Source: Paenibacillus macerans (GTDB lineage Bacteria; Bacillota; Bacilli; Paenibacillales; Paenibacillaceae). Taken from it: a stretch of 64,000 nucleotides of DNA. The first letter of the stretch is position 1. Each line of letters starts with the position of its first letter. Shown here one piece after another: positions 27,278-35,811 of this stretch. A program made the translations under genes and the position numbers. Where the stretch lies: the NCBI RefSeq assembly GCF_023715465.1, contig NZ_JAMBOE010000008.1, positions 186,001 to 250,000 on the forward strand, read 5' to 3'. The notes beneath the pieces are model-generated. The model made no database searches. It saw only the letters and a program-made list of their open reading frames with translations, and was not told where the DNA came from.

Positions 27278-28675
27278 TCAACCGATGCTTCCTTCCATCT
27301 CAAATTGAATTAGCCGATTCATTTCAACGGCATATTCCATAGGCAATTCTTTGGTAAATGGCTCAATAAAGCCCATTACAATCATTTGTGTGGCATCCTG
27401 TTCTGTAAGCCCGCGGCTCATTAAGTAAAATAGTTGTTCCTCGGATACCTTAGATACTGTTGCTTCGTGCTCCAAAATAATCTGATCGTTTTTAATTTCA
27501 TTGTACGGAATTGTATCTGATGTTGAGAGGTTGTCTAAAATCAACGTATCGCACTTAATATTGGACTTGGACCCTGCGGAATCGCGGCTGAAGCTGGACA
27601 ACCCCCGGTAGTTTACTTTGCCTCCCTGTTTGCTGATGGATTTGGATATGATCGTAGATGTTGTCTCGGGAGCAAGGTGAATGACCTTCGCGCCGGCATC
27701 TTGATGCTGATCTTTACCGGCTACGGCAATAGACAGGATGGACCCTTTGGCTCCCCGCCCTTTCAATAATACAGCCGGGTACTTCATTGTTGCCTTGGAG
27801 CCGATGTTGCCGTCCACCCATTCCATTGTGGCATTTTCCTCTGCCACAGCCCTTTGGGTTACCAAGTTATAAATATTAGGAGCCCAATTCTGGATGGTCG
27901 TGTAACGGACACGGGAATCTTTCCGGCAAATAATTTCAATAACTCCGCTATGCAGAGAACTGGTACTATAAATAGGCGCTGTGCATCCTTCAACATAATG
28001 GACAAAGCTGCCCTCTTCGGCAATAATTAATGTCCGCTCGAATTGGCCCATATTTTCGGAATTAATACGGAAATACCCTTGTATCGGAACCTCACACTGA
28101 ACGCCCCTCGGAATGTATACAAAGCTGCCGCCTGACCAAACCGCACTGTTAAGCGCCGCAAATTTATTGTCGGCGGGAGGGATGATCGTTCCAAAATATT
28201 GCTTAAACACTTCGGGGTATTGCTTTAATGCAGTGTCCGTATCAAGAAAAATAACGCCCTGATCCTCCAGTTCTTTCCGCATATTGTGATAGATGACTTC
28301 CGACTCGTATTGAGCGGATACGCCTGCCAGGAACTTTTGCTCCGCTTCAGGAATCCCCAGCTTATCAAAGGTGGCTTTGATCTCGGAAGGAACCTCCTCC
28401 CAGGTCTTTCCCTGTTTTTCAGAAGGGCGAACGTAATATTGGATGTCATCAAGATTTAGCCCGGCCAAATCCGCTCCCCATTGGGGCATCGGCATTTTAT
28501 AGAATTGTTTCAAAGCTTTCAGCCGAAAATCGAGCATCCATTCCGGTTCTTCCTTGATTCGGGATATTTCCCGGACAATCTCTTCAGTCAGACCTTTTCC
28601 GGATTGAAAAATAGACTGGTGCCCGTCGCGAAACCCGTATTTATATTCGCCCATATCCGGCGCTTTTTTAGCCAT
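27278..28675 (-). CDS. sufB: SufB, Fe-S cluster scaffold subunit
   Basis: Core scaffold subunit of the SufBC2D complex, on which iron-sulfur clusters are built in the cytoplasm. The 465 residues equal the usual Firmicute length. Family stretches include VWSGGSFVYIPRGVQCEVPI near residue 175, YVEGCTAP near 240 and the C-terminal RLIQFEMEGSIG. The start ATG at 28675 (MAKKAPD) has AAAAGGAG upstream. Order here is sufC-sufD-sufB; the desulfurase sufS and carrier sufU that normally sit between sufD and sufB in Bacillus are absent. The last 209 bases are duplicated at 24.9 kb. Confidence 0.94.
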   Translation of the reverse strand: MAKKAPDMGEYKYGFRDGHQSIFQSGKGLTEEIVREISRIKEEPEWMLDFRLKALKQFYKMPMPQWGADLAGLNLDDIQYYVRPSEKQGKTWEEVPSEIKATFDKLGIPEAEQKFLAGVSAQYESEVIYHNMRKELEDQGVIFLDTDTALKQYPEVFKQYFGTIIPPADNKFAALNSAVWSGGSFVYIPRGVQCEVPIQGYFRINSENMGQFERTLIIAEEGSFVHYVEGCTAPIYSTSSLHSGVIEIICRKDSRVRYTTIQNWAPNIYNLVTQRAVAEENATMEWVDGNIGSKATMKYPAVLLKGRGAKGSILSIAVAGKDQHQDAGAKVIHLAPETTSTIISKSISKQGGKVNYRGLSSFSRDSAGSKSNIKCDTLILDNLSTSDTIPYNEIKNDQIILEHEATVSKVSEEQLFYLMSRGLTEQDATQMIVMGFIEPFTKELPMEYAVEMNRLIQFEMEGSIG

Positions 28676-28716
28676 TCGTAACACTCCTTTTAACTTTCCA
28701 GGACTCATTTGATGTG

Positions 28717-30024
28717 CTAGGATCTGCCGAGCTTGCTCTCCACCAAATCTTGCAGACGACCGCGAACTGCCTCCAGCGGGATTTCCGAAATGACCGGAGC
28801 GAGGAATCCGAAAATAACAAGATATTCAGCTTCGCTCCGTGATATCCCGCGCGACATCAGATAATAGATTTGCTCCGCATTGACCTGCCCCACGGAGGCA
28901 GCATGGCCGGCGGTTACATCATCCTCATCGATCAGCAGGATCGGATTGGCATCGCCGCGCGCTTTAGGACTTAACATAAGCACGCGTTCGGTTTGCTGAC
29001 CATCGCAATGGGTAGCGCCTTTTTCAATCTTTGTAATTCCGTTGATAATGGCGGTAGCTTCCTCAAGCATGACGGCACGCGTAATCATCTGGCTCACCGA
29101 GCTTCTGCCAAAATGCTGGGCTTGCGTTGTGTAGCTCGATTTTTGAATGCCCGTGCCAATCGCAATCACCTTCGTGTCGGATACCGACCCATTGCCTTGG
29201 AGCAAAGTCTTGGTATCGTTGGCGGTATAACCATTGTTCATCTCACCGATAATCCATTCCACACCGCCATCCGCAAGAACGACCGCCCGCCGCTGGGTGA
29301 AATCTGTTGTTGCTGCTGCAAGCTGATGAACCGAAGCCACTTGTACCTTTGAGCCCGCTCCCGCAAAAACCTCCACCACACCGTTATGCAATACCTTGAC
29401 ATCATCCCTGCTGGATACACAATGATCCACAAAAATGATCTTGCTGTTGCTACCAGCCACAATTAAGATGTGAGGAGCAAAACGCACACCGCTTGTATCG
29501 TTAAGAAAGATCGCTTGAATGGGCGCTTCAACCTCTACACCGTCCGGGACATATAGAAAAACGCCTCCACTCCATAAGGCACTGTGTGCAGCAGATAAAC
29601 GATGCTCTTCCGGCTTCACTGCCTGAAAGAGATAACGTTGAACCAACGCCTCATGCTCTTTTGCCGCAGTATGCAGGTCCGTTAAAATGACTCCCTGGGC
29701 GGCTAAGCTCTCGGACAATTCCGTATACACTACATCCGAATTGAATTGAACGATCAGTCCGCCTTTCACTGGAGAAGCAACCAAACCTCGAACAACCTCC
29801 GGCGCATCTACCAAACTTGACCACGCATTCTCAGCTTTGTAATCTCCAACTTCGTAGAGATCCCATTTTTCAAGTTTGATTTTCTCAACTTTAGGCAACT
29901 CCAGCGTCCCTGCCAGCTCGAGTGCCCGAATCCGGCGTTCAAGCAGCCAACGAGGTTCATCCTTAGCACTAGACCAAGCGCGTAAAGCGTTCGCATTCAT
30001 TGAAATTGTTGCTTGTATACCCAC
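28717..30024 (-). CDS. sufD: SufD, Fe-S assembly subunit
   Basis: SufD pairs with SufB and SufC in the iron-sulfur assembly complex and is needed for iron acquisition by the scaffold. The 435 residues include the SufBD core with SALWSGGVFLYVPDGVEVEA near residue 155 and the C-terminal SVGQVNAEQIYYLMSRGISR. The start is GTG with GAGGAGG upstream. It lies 23 bases after sufC and 41 bases before sufB, in one operon. Confidence 0.92.
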   Translation of the reverse strand: MGIQATISMNANALRAWSSAKDEPRWLLERRIRALELAGTLELPKVEKIKLEKWDLYEVGDYKAENAWSSLVDAPEVVRGLVASPVKGGLIVQFNSDVVYTELSESLAAQGVILTDLHTAAKEHEALVQRYLFQAVKPEEHRLSAAHSALWSGGVFLYVPDGVEVEAPIQAIFLNDTSGVRFAPHILIVAGSNSKIIFVDHCVSSRDDVKVLHNGVVEVFAGAGSKVQVASVHQLAAATTDFTQRRAVVLADGGVEWIIGEMNNGYTANDTKTLLQGNGSVSDTKVIAIGTGIQKSSYTTQAQHFGRSSVSQMITRAVMLEEATAIINGITKIEKGATHCDGQQTERVLMLSPKARGDANPILLIDEDDVTAGHAASVGQVNAEQIYYLMSRGISRSEAEYLVIFGFLAPVISEIPLEAVRGRLQDLVESKLGRS

Positions 30025-30047
30025 TTGCTTTTCCTCCTCTTCAGCTT

Positions 30048-30827
30048 TTAAACTTCCTCGCCTACCGTCTCATCCGTAATCCCAAGCTCCTCTTTCACCC
30101 AATCGTACCCTTCAGCCTCCAAACGTTGGGCAAGCTCCGGGCCGCCAGATTTGACAATCCGGCCTTGCATCATGACATGCACAAAATCCGGGGTAATATA
30201 ATTCAACAGACGTTGATAATGGGTGATGATTAAAAAACCTCTATCCGGGCTGCGCATCTCATTTACACCATTAGCCACAATACGCAGTGCATCAATATCA
30301 AGCCCGGAATCTACTTCATCCAAAATCACAAACTTGGGTTCAAGCAGCATCATTTGCAAAATCTCATTCCGCTTTTTTTCGCCGCCGGAGAATCCCTCAT
30401 TCAAATAACGATGCGCGAATTCCGGGTTCATCTCCAGCCCCTTCATTTTTCTCTCCATTTCACGGATAAAGCGGATTAAGGAGATCTCATCGCCTTCTTC
30501 ACGTCGTGCATTGATCGCACTTCTGAGAAAGTCCGAGTTCGTCACGCCGGCAATTTCACTTGGGTATTGCATCGCGAGGAACAAGCCTGCCCGGGCACGC
30601 TCATCCACCTCCATCTCCAGAAGGTCTTCATCCTCCAATGTCACCTTGCCGCCAGTAACCTCATATTTGGGATGGCCCATTAAAGCCGAAGCCAAGGTAC
30701 TTTTTCCCGTCCCATTAGGCCCCATAATCGCATGAATCTCTCCACCATGAATCTCCAGCGTGAGCCCTTTTAAAATCTCTTTTCCTTCAATCTTGCTTCT
30801 TAATTCCTCAATCTTTAAGGTCGTCAT
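30048..30827 (-). CDS. sufC: SufC, Fe-S assembly ATPase
   Basis: ABC-type ATPase that drives conformational change in the SufBCD complex. It has Walker A GPNGTGKSTLA (about residue 36), the SufC-specific signature FSGGEKKRNE (about 150), Walker B VILDEVDSGLD and the switch ITHYQRLL. I start at ATG 30827 (MTTLKIEEL), 20 bases inside the end of the marR gene, so the two are coupled. Length 259 is typical. Confidence 0.94.
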   Translation of the reverse strand: MTTLKIEELRSKIEGKEILKGLTLEIHGGEIHAIMGPNGTGKSTLASALMGHPKYEVTGGKVTLEDEDLLEMEVDERARAGLFLAMQYPSEIAGVTNSDFLRSAINARREEGDEISLIRFIREMERKMKGLEMNPEFAHRYLNEGFSGGEKKRNEILQMMLLEPKFVILDEVDSGLDIDALRIVANGVNEMRSPDRGFLIITHYQRLLNYITPDFVHVMMQGRIVKSGGPELAQRLEAEGYDWVKEELGITDETVGEEV

Positions 30828-31329
30828 TCTCCCTAACTTCCCTTCCGTAGTGTTTTTCGGCACGCACCAACAAATCACTCATGAATTTTCCGATAATTTG
30901 TAACTCAGCCTCTGAATAGGATTCAATAAATTGGTAAAAACTCTCTTCTTTCTCTTGATGCAGCTTTTTATGCAAGTGATAAACATGTCTCCCCTTATCC
31001 GTTAAACTAAAGTAAATCTCCTTACGATTGTTGTTCAGTTGGCTTCTCACAATGAAGCCCATTTCTAATAACTTTGAACTAATATTTGTAATGCTTGCTT
31101 TGGACAAATTCATTTTTTTTGTAATTCCGGTATGATTTATTGGCTCATAATCACCAATGCAATCAATAACGTGTACACTGGTAATATTATTGGAGAGCAT
31201 ATCGATCTGAAGCTTTTTGGCTTGCTCCCGAAACAGGTTAATTTCATGTTCACTATATAATTCGTTCAAATGCAGCATTCTAATATATTGCTCGTAAAGC
31301 TGACCTTTAACATCATTTTGAAACTCCAA
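30808..31329 (-). CDS. MarR-family regulator heading the suf operon
   Basis: A 173-residue winged-helix repressor. The helix-turn-helix is near ITKKMNLSKASITNISSKLL, followed by a wing with NRKEIYFSLTDKGRHVYHLH. The best start is a TTG at 31329 with AGAGGGGAG nine bases upstream. Because it overlaps sufC by 20 bases and lies behind a palindrome (31400-31421) resembling a MarR operator, it probably autoregulates and controls the suf genes. It has only two cysteines near the N-terminus in the longer frame and none arranged like an IscR cluster site. The sensed signal is unknown. Confidence 0.8.
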   Translation of the reverse strand: MEFQNDVKGQLYEQYIRMLHLNELYSEHEINLFREQAKKLQIDMLSNNITSVHVIDCIGDYEPINHTGITKKMNLSKASITNISSKLLEMGFIVRSQLNNNRKEIYFSLTDKGRHVYHLHKKLHQEKEESFYQFIESYSEAELQIIGKFMSDLLVRAEKHYGREVRENDDLKD

Positions 31330-31399
31330 TTTCGCAATCTCCCCTCTCTTGTAGCAGTTGCAGACCAAGTTTCAGTGTCAGCACCAGATTGTTATCCTT

Positions 31400-31421
31400 T
31401 TTTGTTCAGTATTGAACAAAA
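31400..31421. promoter_or_regulatory. Palindromic operator, probably for the MarR-type regulator
   Basis: TTTTGTTCAGT and ATTGAACAAAA form a 22-base inverted repeat with one mismatch (core TGTTCA-4-TGAACA). It lies just downstream of the -10 element and 71 bases upstream of the regulator start, where binding would block transcription. Confidence 0.65.
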
Positions 31422-31424
31422 CTT

Positions 31425-31457
31425 ATATTAACACATGTGATAATGATAATCAATATC
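31425..31457 (-). promoter_or_regulatory. suf operon promoter with overlapping Fur box
   Basis: On the minus strand -35 TTGATT (31453-31448) and -10 TAATAT (31430-31425) are 17 bases apart. The top strand at 31439-31457 reads GATAATGATAATCAATATC, 18 of 19 matches to the classical Fur box, and covers the -35 element. Iron-repressed expression is predicted. Confidence 0.78.
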
Positions 31458-31707
31458 AATTATGTTCAGTAAGACGAAGCAGGCTGAAAAATGCACTGGA
31501 GAAAATCCCTGCTAAGATTGAAGCGACCAAACAACAGCAGCAAGATACTCTTAAATGCGAAGGAATGGAATAGTGACCCCTGATAAAAAAGAAAACCGCT
31601 CCAAAGGAACGGAATTTAGTAAGCTTGCTTACGCCAATCTTCAATAAGTCTTTCATTGTGCTACTTTCTCCATCTTACACAGTATTCAACTCAAGTTTAT
31701 TGGGCTA
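31458..31707. other. Intergenic stretch with weak coding remnants
   Basis: A short frame ending at 31573 encodes RLKNALEKIPAKIEATKQQQ and a few more residues, which look like the tail of a protein I cannot name. Nothing else convincing is seen between the Fur box and the solute-binding remnant. Confidence 0.3.
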
Positions 31708-32004
31708 TCATTTCTTTACAGATTGATCAAGCAGCGTTTGCGCTTCGGACTTTACTGTTGCTATGGCTTCATCAAGGGAACTTTGTCCTTTTTTCACCAG
31801 TTCTAGTTCTCGACTTAAGATCGTAGCAAAATCATTGAAAAATTGATCTGATAGCTTGTCCCAATCATCACTACGCCTTGGAAATTTTGATTTCAACTGA
31901 TAAAACGGCTCTAAGCTGATTCCTTCATAGTCCTTCATAAATCCTGAAGTACCTTTGAGAAGCGTACAAGGTATAGTGCGCAATCCAATTGGTTCATGGA
32001 GCAT
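31708..32004 (-). pseudogene. C-terminal fragment of a sugar-binding lipoprotein
   Basis: About 98 codons end with a typical family-1 solute-binding tail: FFNDFATILSRELELVKKG, then SSLDEAIATVKSEAQTLLDQ. There is no signal peptide or lipobox, and the N-terminal three quarters are missing. The upstream DNA belongs to other broken genes. It is a truncated remnant in a stretch of debris. Confidence 0.6.
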
Positions 32005-32124
32005 TTCGGCAGTTTTCGACGCGAGTGAACGGGATCGGTCGGCTCACTGCTCCCACCCCGTTGCCGGATACGATGGCGGACTCTACCATACCAATCGTGA
32101 CGCATCAATTGGGCGTAAAAGTCC

Positions 32125-32157
32125 CCCCAGTACCAGAAAGGTGATAAGAGACCCCGC
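32125..32157 (-). pseudogene. Short remnant resembling the ycgR permease gene
   Basis: This 33-base stretch encodes AGSLITFLVLG and differs from the matching part of the ycgR-like gene near 19735-19770 at only two positions. The flanks do not match, so it is a small shuffled fragment joined to the cntK-like remnant. Confidence 0.5.
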
Positions 32158-32171
32158 CGCGATAGTCGGAC

Positions 32172-32334
32172 AGGCGGAACCCATGGTTCTCGCAATTCCT
32201 TGTATTACCATATCGTTCCTTGCCAGGCTTTCCGGCCTGACCGGGTAATTGTCGTCCGTCATAAACTGCAACAAATTTAAGAATGGACATATTTTGTGTA
32301 GGGTTCATTTTCACAAAATCGATTTCTCGCCTCA
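32172..32334 (-). pseudogene. Remnant of a CntK-like histidine racemase gene
   Basis: From the ATG at 32334 the frame reads MRREIDFVKMNPTQNMSIL, very like the start of CntK (staphylopine biosynthesis; VIEFSKYNPSGNMTIL in S. aureus). After that a frame change is needed to follow a plausible continuation (TDDNYPVRPESLARNDMV). It then breaks off into unrelated sequence. CntK converts L- to D-histidine, the first step of opine metallophore synthesis. A Zur operator sits 24 bases upstream, as expected for such an operon. No cntL or cntM follows. Confidence 0.55.
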
Positions 32335-32357
32335 TCTCCAACATCCGTGTTATTTAT

Positions 32358-32372
32358 CCGTAATTTTTACGA
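32358..32372 (-). promoter_or_regulatory. Zur operator ahead of the cntK-like remnant
   Basis: CCGTAATTTTTACGA matches 13 of 15 Zur consensus positions. It lies 24 bases upstream of the remnant's start codon and now controls no intact gene. Confidence 0.8.
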
Positions 32373-32462
32373 TTATATATTATTAATAATACCCATTGTA
32401 AGATATCGTCAATACTTAAAAAATATCTCTCTATGTTGTTAGGGATTTGACAGTCCGTTTAT

Positions 32463-32543
32463 CTATTGGCGTGCAAATGCACGTAATAATGTAATTCGGC
32501 GCCATTGACCTCCTGAAAAGTGATTTCCTCCATGATCAATCAT
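32463..32543 (-). pseudogene. Tiny ABC ATPase remnant
   Basis: A 26-codon frame contains FSGGQWRRITLLRAFARQ, which resembles an ABC ATPase signature (LSGGQ plus RALAR-like region). Nothing of the Walker A or B regions remains nearby. Confidence 0.4.
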
Positions 32544-32605
32544 AAACTCATATTGTGAAAGTAGGGGGTGGACGTTTTTCTCCTTGTATTGATATCTTCG
32601 CAAGC

Positions 32606-32638
32606 GAAAAAGACATCTGCCTCAAAAGCGATGTCTTC
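32606..32638 (-). terminator. Terminator of the amidase-GerMN-methyltransferase operon
   Basis: On the minus strand AAGACATC and GATGTCTT pair around a 12-base loop and are followed by TTTTC. It lies about 50 bases after the methyltransferase stop. Confidence 0.7.
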
Positions 32639-32689
32639 TTCCTAAACATGTACCTGCTTTTCGCTGATTTGATGCCTTTGCGACAAAGT

Positions 32690-33379
32690 TTACTCGAGAG
32701 CGGTGAAGCGAAAGATGTACGCCTCTTGATATTCATATTGCATACGGTCGGCAATCGCGTTGAACCACATATCGTTGGGATCGATAGTAATATAGCCTAA
32801 AGGCGGCATTCTGCGCAGCTCAACCTTAAAGCCCTCGTGAAAAAAAGCGTCCGCGATCTCATTAAGGGAGTGCAACTGCATCGGAAGCGAGCCGTGACGG
32901 TCAATTTGTTTTTTGTAATGCAGCAAACTGGGGTTTTTGCTGTAATCGGTATAGGTGCAGTAATACACGCCGCCCGGCTTCAGAGCCTGCTTCATTTTCC
33001 AGGCGTGTTCTGTCAGATCTTGAATCAAGTAAATGACCGAAATACTAAAGGCAATATCGAAAGCGTGATTGAATTTATCGACATGAGCTGTCGCTTCATA
33101 GCTAAGAGGCAAATCTTTTTTTCGTGCGTTGGCCACCTCGATGGATTGTTTAGCCAGATCAACGCCCGTTCCCGTCAAGAAGGGCTTTTGAGTGTACAAA
33201 TATCTAAGGAATCCCCCTTGGTTGCATCCAAAATCCAGCACATGGAATGAACTAAAGTCCGCTTCTTCTATCATACTGATAACCTTCTTCCAGTGGGGCT
33301 GATGGTTATCCTCCATCGCTTGCTCCCCCCTGACACGATCATTCCACCAAACATCATAGAGCTGTTGATCATCAGCCAT
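32690..33379 (-). CDS. Class I SAM-dependent methyltransferase
   Basis: A 229-residue Rossmann-fold methyltransferase. The SAM-binding motif I is VLDFGCNQGGFLRYLY (about residue 48), the acidic end of strand 2 is TGVDLAKQSI, and motif II is near FDIAFSISVIYLI. The N-terminus YDVWWNDRVRGEQAMEDNHQ and the short C-terminal region do not identify the substrate. The gene is third behind a Zur box, after an amidase and a GerMN lipoprotein, with a terminator downstream. Because of this context it may modify a metallophore or a cell-wall component, but that is speculation. Confidence 0.78.
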   Translation of the reverse strand: MADDQQLYDVWWNDRVRGEQAMEDNHQPHWKKVISMIEEADFSSFHVLDFGCNQGGFLRYLYTQKPFLTGTGVDLAKQSIEVANARKKDLPLSYEATAHVDKFNHAFDIAFSISVIYLIQDLTEHAWKMKQALKPGGVYYCTYTDYSKNPSLLHYKKQIDRHGSLPMQLHSLNEIADAFFHEGFKVELRRMPPLGYITIDPNDMWFNAIADRMQYEYQEAYIFRFTALE

Positions 33380-33400
33380 ATTAATCTCCTCCTCTTTTCG

Positions 33401-33955
33401 TTATTCCTTATTTCTCTTGATCGGGTGCTCCAGTTCCAAATGCCCCATAAGGCTGGATACCGCCTCGCCATCCACGAGCAGATCGAAGGATTGGACCTCG
33501 TCGAATTGAAACACCGTTTTTTGTATAGCCTCCAAAGCAAGTGCTTCGCCAGGCGCCCCAAGGTGCGACATATCCGGCATATGTACGTCCACCGTGAGTT
33601 CTCCTCCGCTTAGCGCCACGTTCGTGAATACAACTCCACTCCAAAGCCCCATTTTGCCATCAGCCTTGACCGCGGCTAGCGCCTTCAGCGCTTCGCCAAT
33701 TTTCTCCTCTACGGAAGTATAGCGAATCTCTACCATTAACGGGTAAACTTTTGTCATTTCGTCATCGGTCGCATACACCTCAATCTCTCTCTTCTGTAAT
33801 TTTTCAGAACTGTTGGAAAGTTTGGTTTCAGCACCAGAATTCGTTGATTCGGAATGACTTTCTGAAAAGTTGGAACCGCAAGACGAGATGATGAAAAGTA
33901 AAGATAGCGCTAAAACTACAATCGAAACTCGATTTCCTTTTTTCGTCATAACCAT
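33401..33955 (-). CDS. GerMN-domain lipoprotein
   Basis: A 184-residue lipoprotein with signal and lipobox FIISSC (Cys about residue 26), a Ser/Glu-rich linker, and a C-terminal GerMN domain (about 60-175) containing EKIGEALKALAA and LTVDVHMPDM. GerMN domains occur in B. subtilis GerM, needed for spore cortex and germination, and in envelope lipoproteins of Paenibacillus. It starts 11 bases after the amidase gene and is 21 bases before the methyltransferase gene. The pairing of GerMN with a cell-wall amidase suggests peptidoglycan-related work outside the membrane. Confidence 0.82.
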   Translation of the reverse strand: MVMTKKGNRVSIVVLALSLLFIISSCGSNFSESHSESTNSGAETKLSNSSEKLQKREIEVYATDDEMTKVYPLMVEIRYTSVEEKIGEALKALAAVKADGKMGLWSGVVFTNVALSGGELTVDVHMPDMSHLGAPGEALALEAIQKTVFQFDEVQSFDLLVDGEAVSSLMGHLELEHPIKRNKE

Positions 33956-33966
33956 GTTCCTCCCAC

Positions 33967-35465
33967 CTATGAAATTTGCAGATACTCCTTGATTCCCTCT
34001 ACAATCGCCTCTGCTATCTCCTGCTGTTTCTTATCATCTTTAAGAATGGCTTCGTCTTTTTTATTGGATAAAAAAGCGGATTCCATCAATACGGCAGGCA
34101 TTTTTGTTTGTTTGATCACGACATATCCAGCGGACTTAACTCCGCGATCCGGCAATCCGATTACCGCTACGACATGCTTTTGAATGATTTCCCCGAGTTT
34201 TTTGCTTTGCGAACTGTAATAGAATGTTTCCGTACCCGAAGCGCCTGAGCCCGGAAGTGAGTTGGCATGCAGCGAAATAAACAAATCAGCGTCAAGATTA
34301 TTGGCGAATGCTGCCCGATCAGCGAGCTCCACAAATGTGTCATCGTTCCGTGTCAAATAGGTTTCTATTTGTTCTTCATTTTCCAAAAGGTTTTTAACCT
34401 TTAACGATAACGAGAGATTATAATCCTTTTCCAGATAACCGGTTATACCTGTGGCGCCGGGATCCTTGGCACCATGGCCAGGATCAATCACGACTTTAAA
34501 AATTTTATTTCCTGAATCCGTTTCGTTAGTTGTCGTATTAGAGGATTCTTCTTGTTCCAACAGCTTGATTTGAATTTCTTCGGCATTTTGGGTTAATTCG
34601 TATTTCACATGGGGAGCAACATCCAGCACAATTCGTACAACCGACGGCTGGTCCGAAAATTGGGAATAACGAATATCAAGCAGTTTGCCGTTTACTTGCA
34701 GATCAGATCCATCCGCTATTTTCGGTTGATCGGCCGGCTCATCGGCATCTGATTGCACAATCACTGTGCGGTCAAGGGACGAAACATGGGCGGATGAAAA
34801 GTCCGCTGCTAAAATAGTATTCGGCAAATCAACAACCAACCGGTCCGGATGGTCCAGAAGAAACGATGAAACGGGAGTCATCGTTCCTGTAAACTTGATA
34901 TGAATCGTTTCCTGTTCATCATATGTAATGGATTGCAATTCACCTCTTGCAATTGTTGCTTCTTCTAATGGATCACTTAAATTGGAAGCCGGATTCTCCA
35001 TATCTTGATGGTCCGATATCTCCGCATTGTCGTTGTTCGTCAAATAAATGGAACGATCTTGCTGCAACCAAACGACATTCAGGCCAAAACGCTCGGCCAC
35101 AAAGCGAAGAGGGACCATCGCAGTGTCCCGAATAAGCATTGGCGGTATTTCCAATGTTTCCTCTTTGTTGTCCACAAGAACTTTATGATGATCAATGGTT
35201 AAAAGCAAATGAGTATTTCCATTTTCAATCGAACCTCTTTCGTTGAATTCGACCATGATACCTTAAACCCTAATTGTTCAGCAATAGCCCGAAGTGGAAG
35301 CATTGTTGTATCTTGAAAAATGACAGGTCCCGATTGTGTCGATAGCGGTCGGCCATCCAAATAGAGTTTTGGAGAATCCGCAACCGCACCGGCATGGGGA
35401 GAGTTCGAAAAAAACAAAAACATTAGAACAAACAGCAAAAAAAATCCACCAAATTGCTTTTTCAT
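33967..35465 (-). pseudogene. N-acetylmuramoyl-L-alanine amidase with copper-amine-oxidase-like domains, frameshifted
   Basis: Two overlapping frames form one gene. The first (35465-35199) has a signal peptide and one copper-amine-oxidase-like N-terminal repeat (FQDTTMLPLRAIAEQLGFKV). The second continues with another such repeat (IRDTAMVPLRFVAERFGLNV), an AMIN-like domain and a C-terminal Amidase_3 domain. Amidase zinc and catalytic residues are visible in VVIDPGHGAKDPGATG, FISLHANS and ESAFLSN. The frames join near 35225 within an A-run; adding one A restores VRLKNGNTH. It is therefore either a recent pseudogene or a sequencing error. A 14/15 Zur box lies 23 bases upstream. Confidence 0.78.
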
Positions 35466-35487
35466 AAGTGCACCTCTCGCCAGTTAA

Positions 35488-35502
35488 ACGTAATTATTAC
35501 GA
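35488..35502 (-). promoter_or_regulatory. Zur operator, amidase operon
   Basis: ACGTAATTATTACGA matches 14 of 15 consensus positions and lies 23 bases upstream of the amidase start codon. Confidence 0.87.
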
Positions 35503-35811
35503 TTATCTCATAATGAGAATTAATATGTCAAACTTACAATATTAATAGTAATTAATGTCGAAAATAAAGAAACGAACCTCATTCCGGTCACTGTATAAAA
35601 ATTGCCAAACCGAAATCGTTATTATTCAGTTGAACCGCTGCGTCGTCGGATGATGGTAAGCGACGCTTCCGTGACGCTATGGATGATCTCTAAGGTATGG
35701 GCGCCGCCATTTCGTTTCCCTTCGCTTGTATTAATAGTAATAATTACGTTTAAAGCAACGTATATTCCGAACGATAGACTGTCAATGCGTCTAAATCATC
35801 TTATCTTCATT
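35503..35811. other. 309-base gap with a second Zur box and a short open frame
   Basis: No complete gene is evident. On the minus strand an open frame without a proper start ends with GGAHTLEIIHSVTEASLTII and RRRSGSTE before a stop near 35623; it lies just after the Zur box at 35735. It looks like the tail of a lost gene, which I do not recognise. Confidence 0.4.
35735..35749 (-). promoter_or_regulatory. Orphan Zur operator
   Basis: TAGTAATAATTACGT matches 13 of 15 consensus positions. Its strand is given as minus because the only open frame next to it is on that strand. No intact gene follows. Confidence 0.65.

Noticed and set aside
32485..32500. ACGTAATAATGTAAT resembling a Zur box
   Set aside because: The right half does not match the consensus, and the sequence falls within an ABC ATPase remnant.
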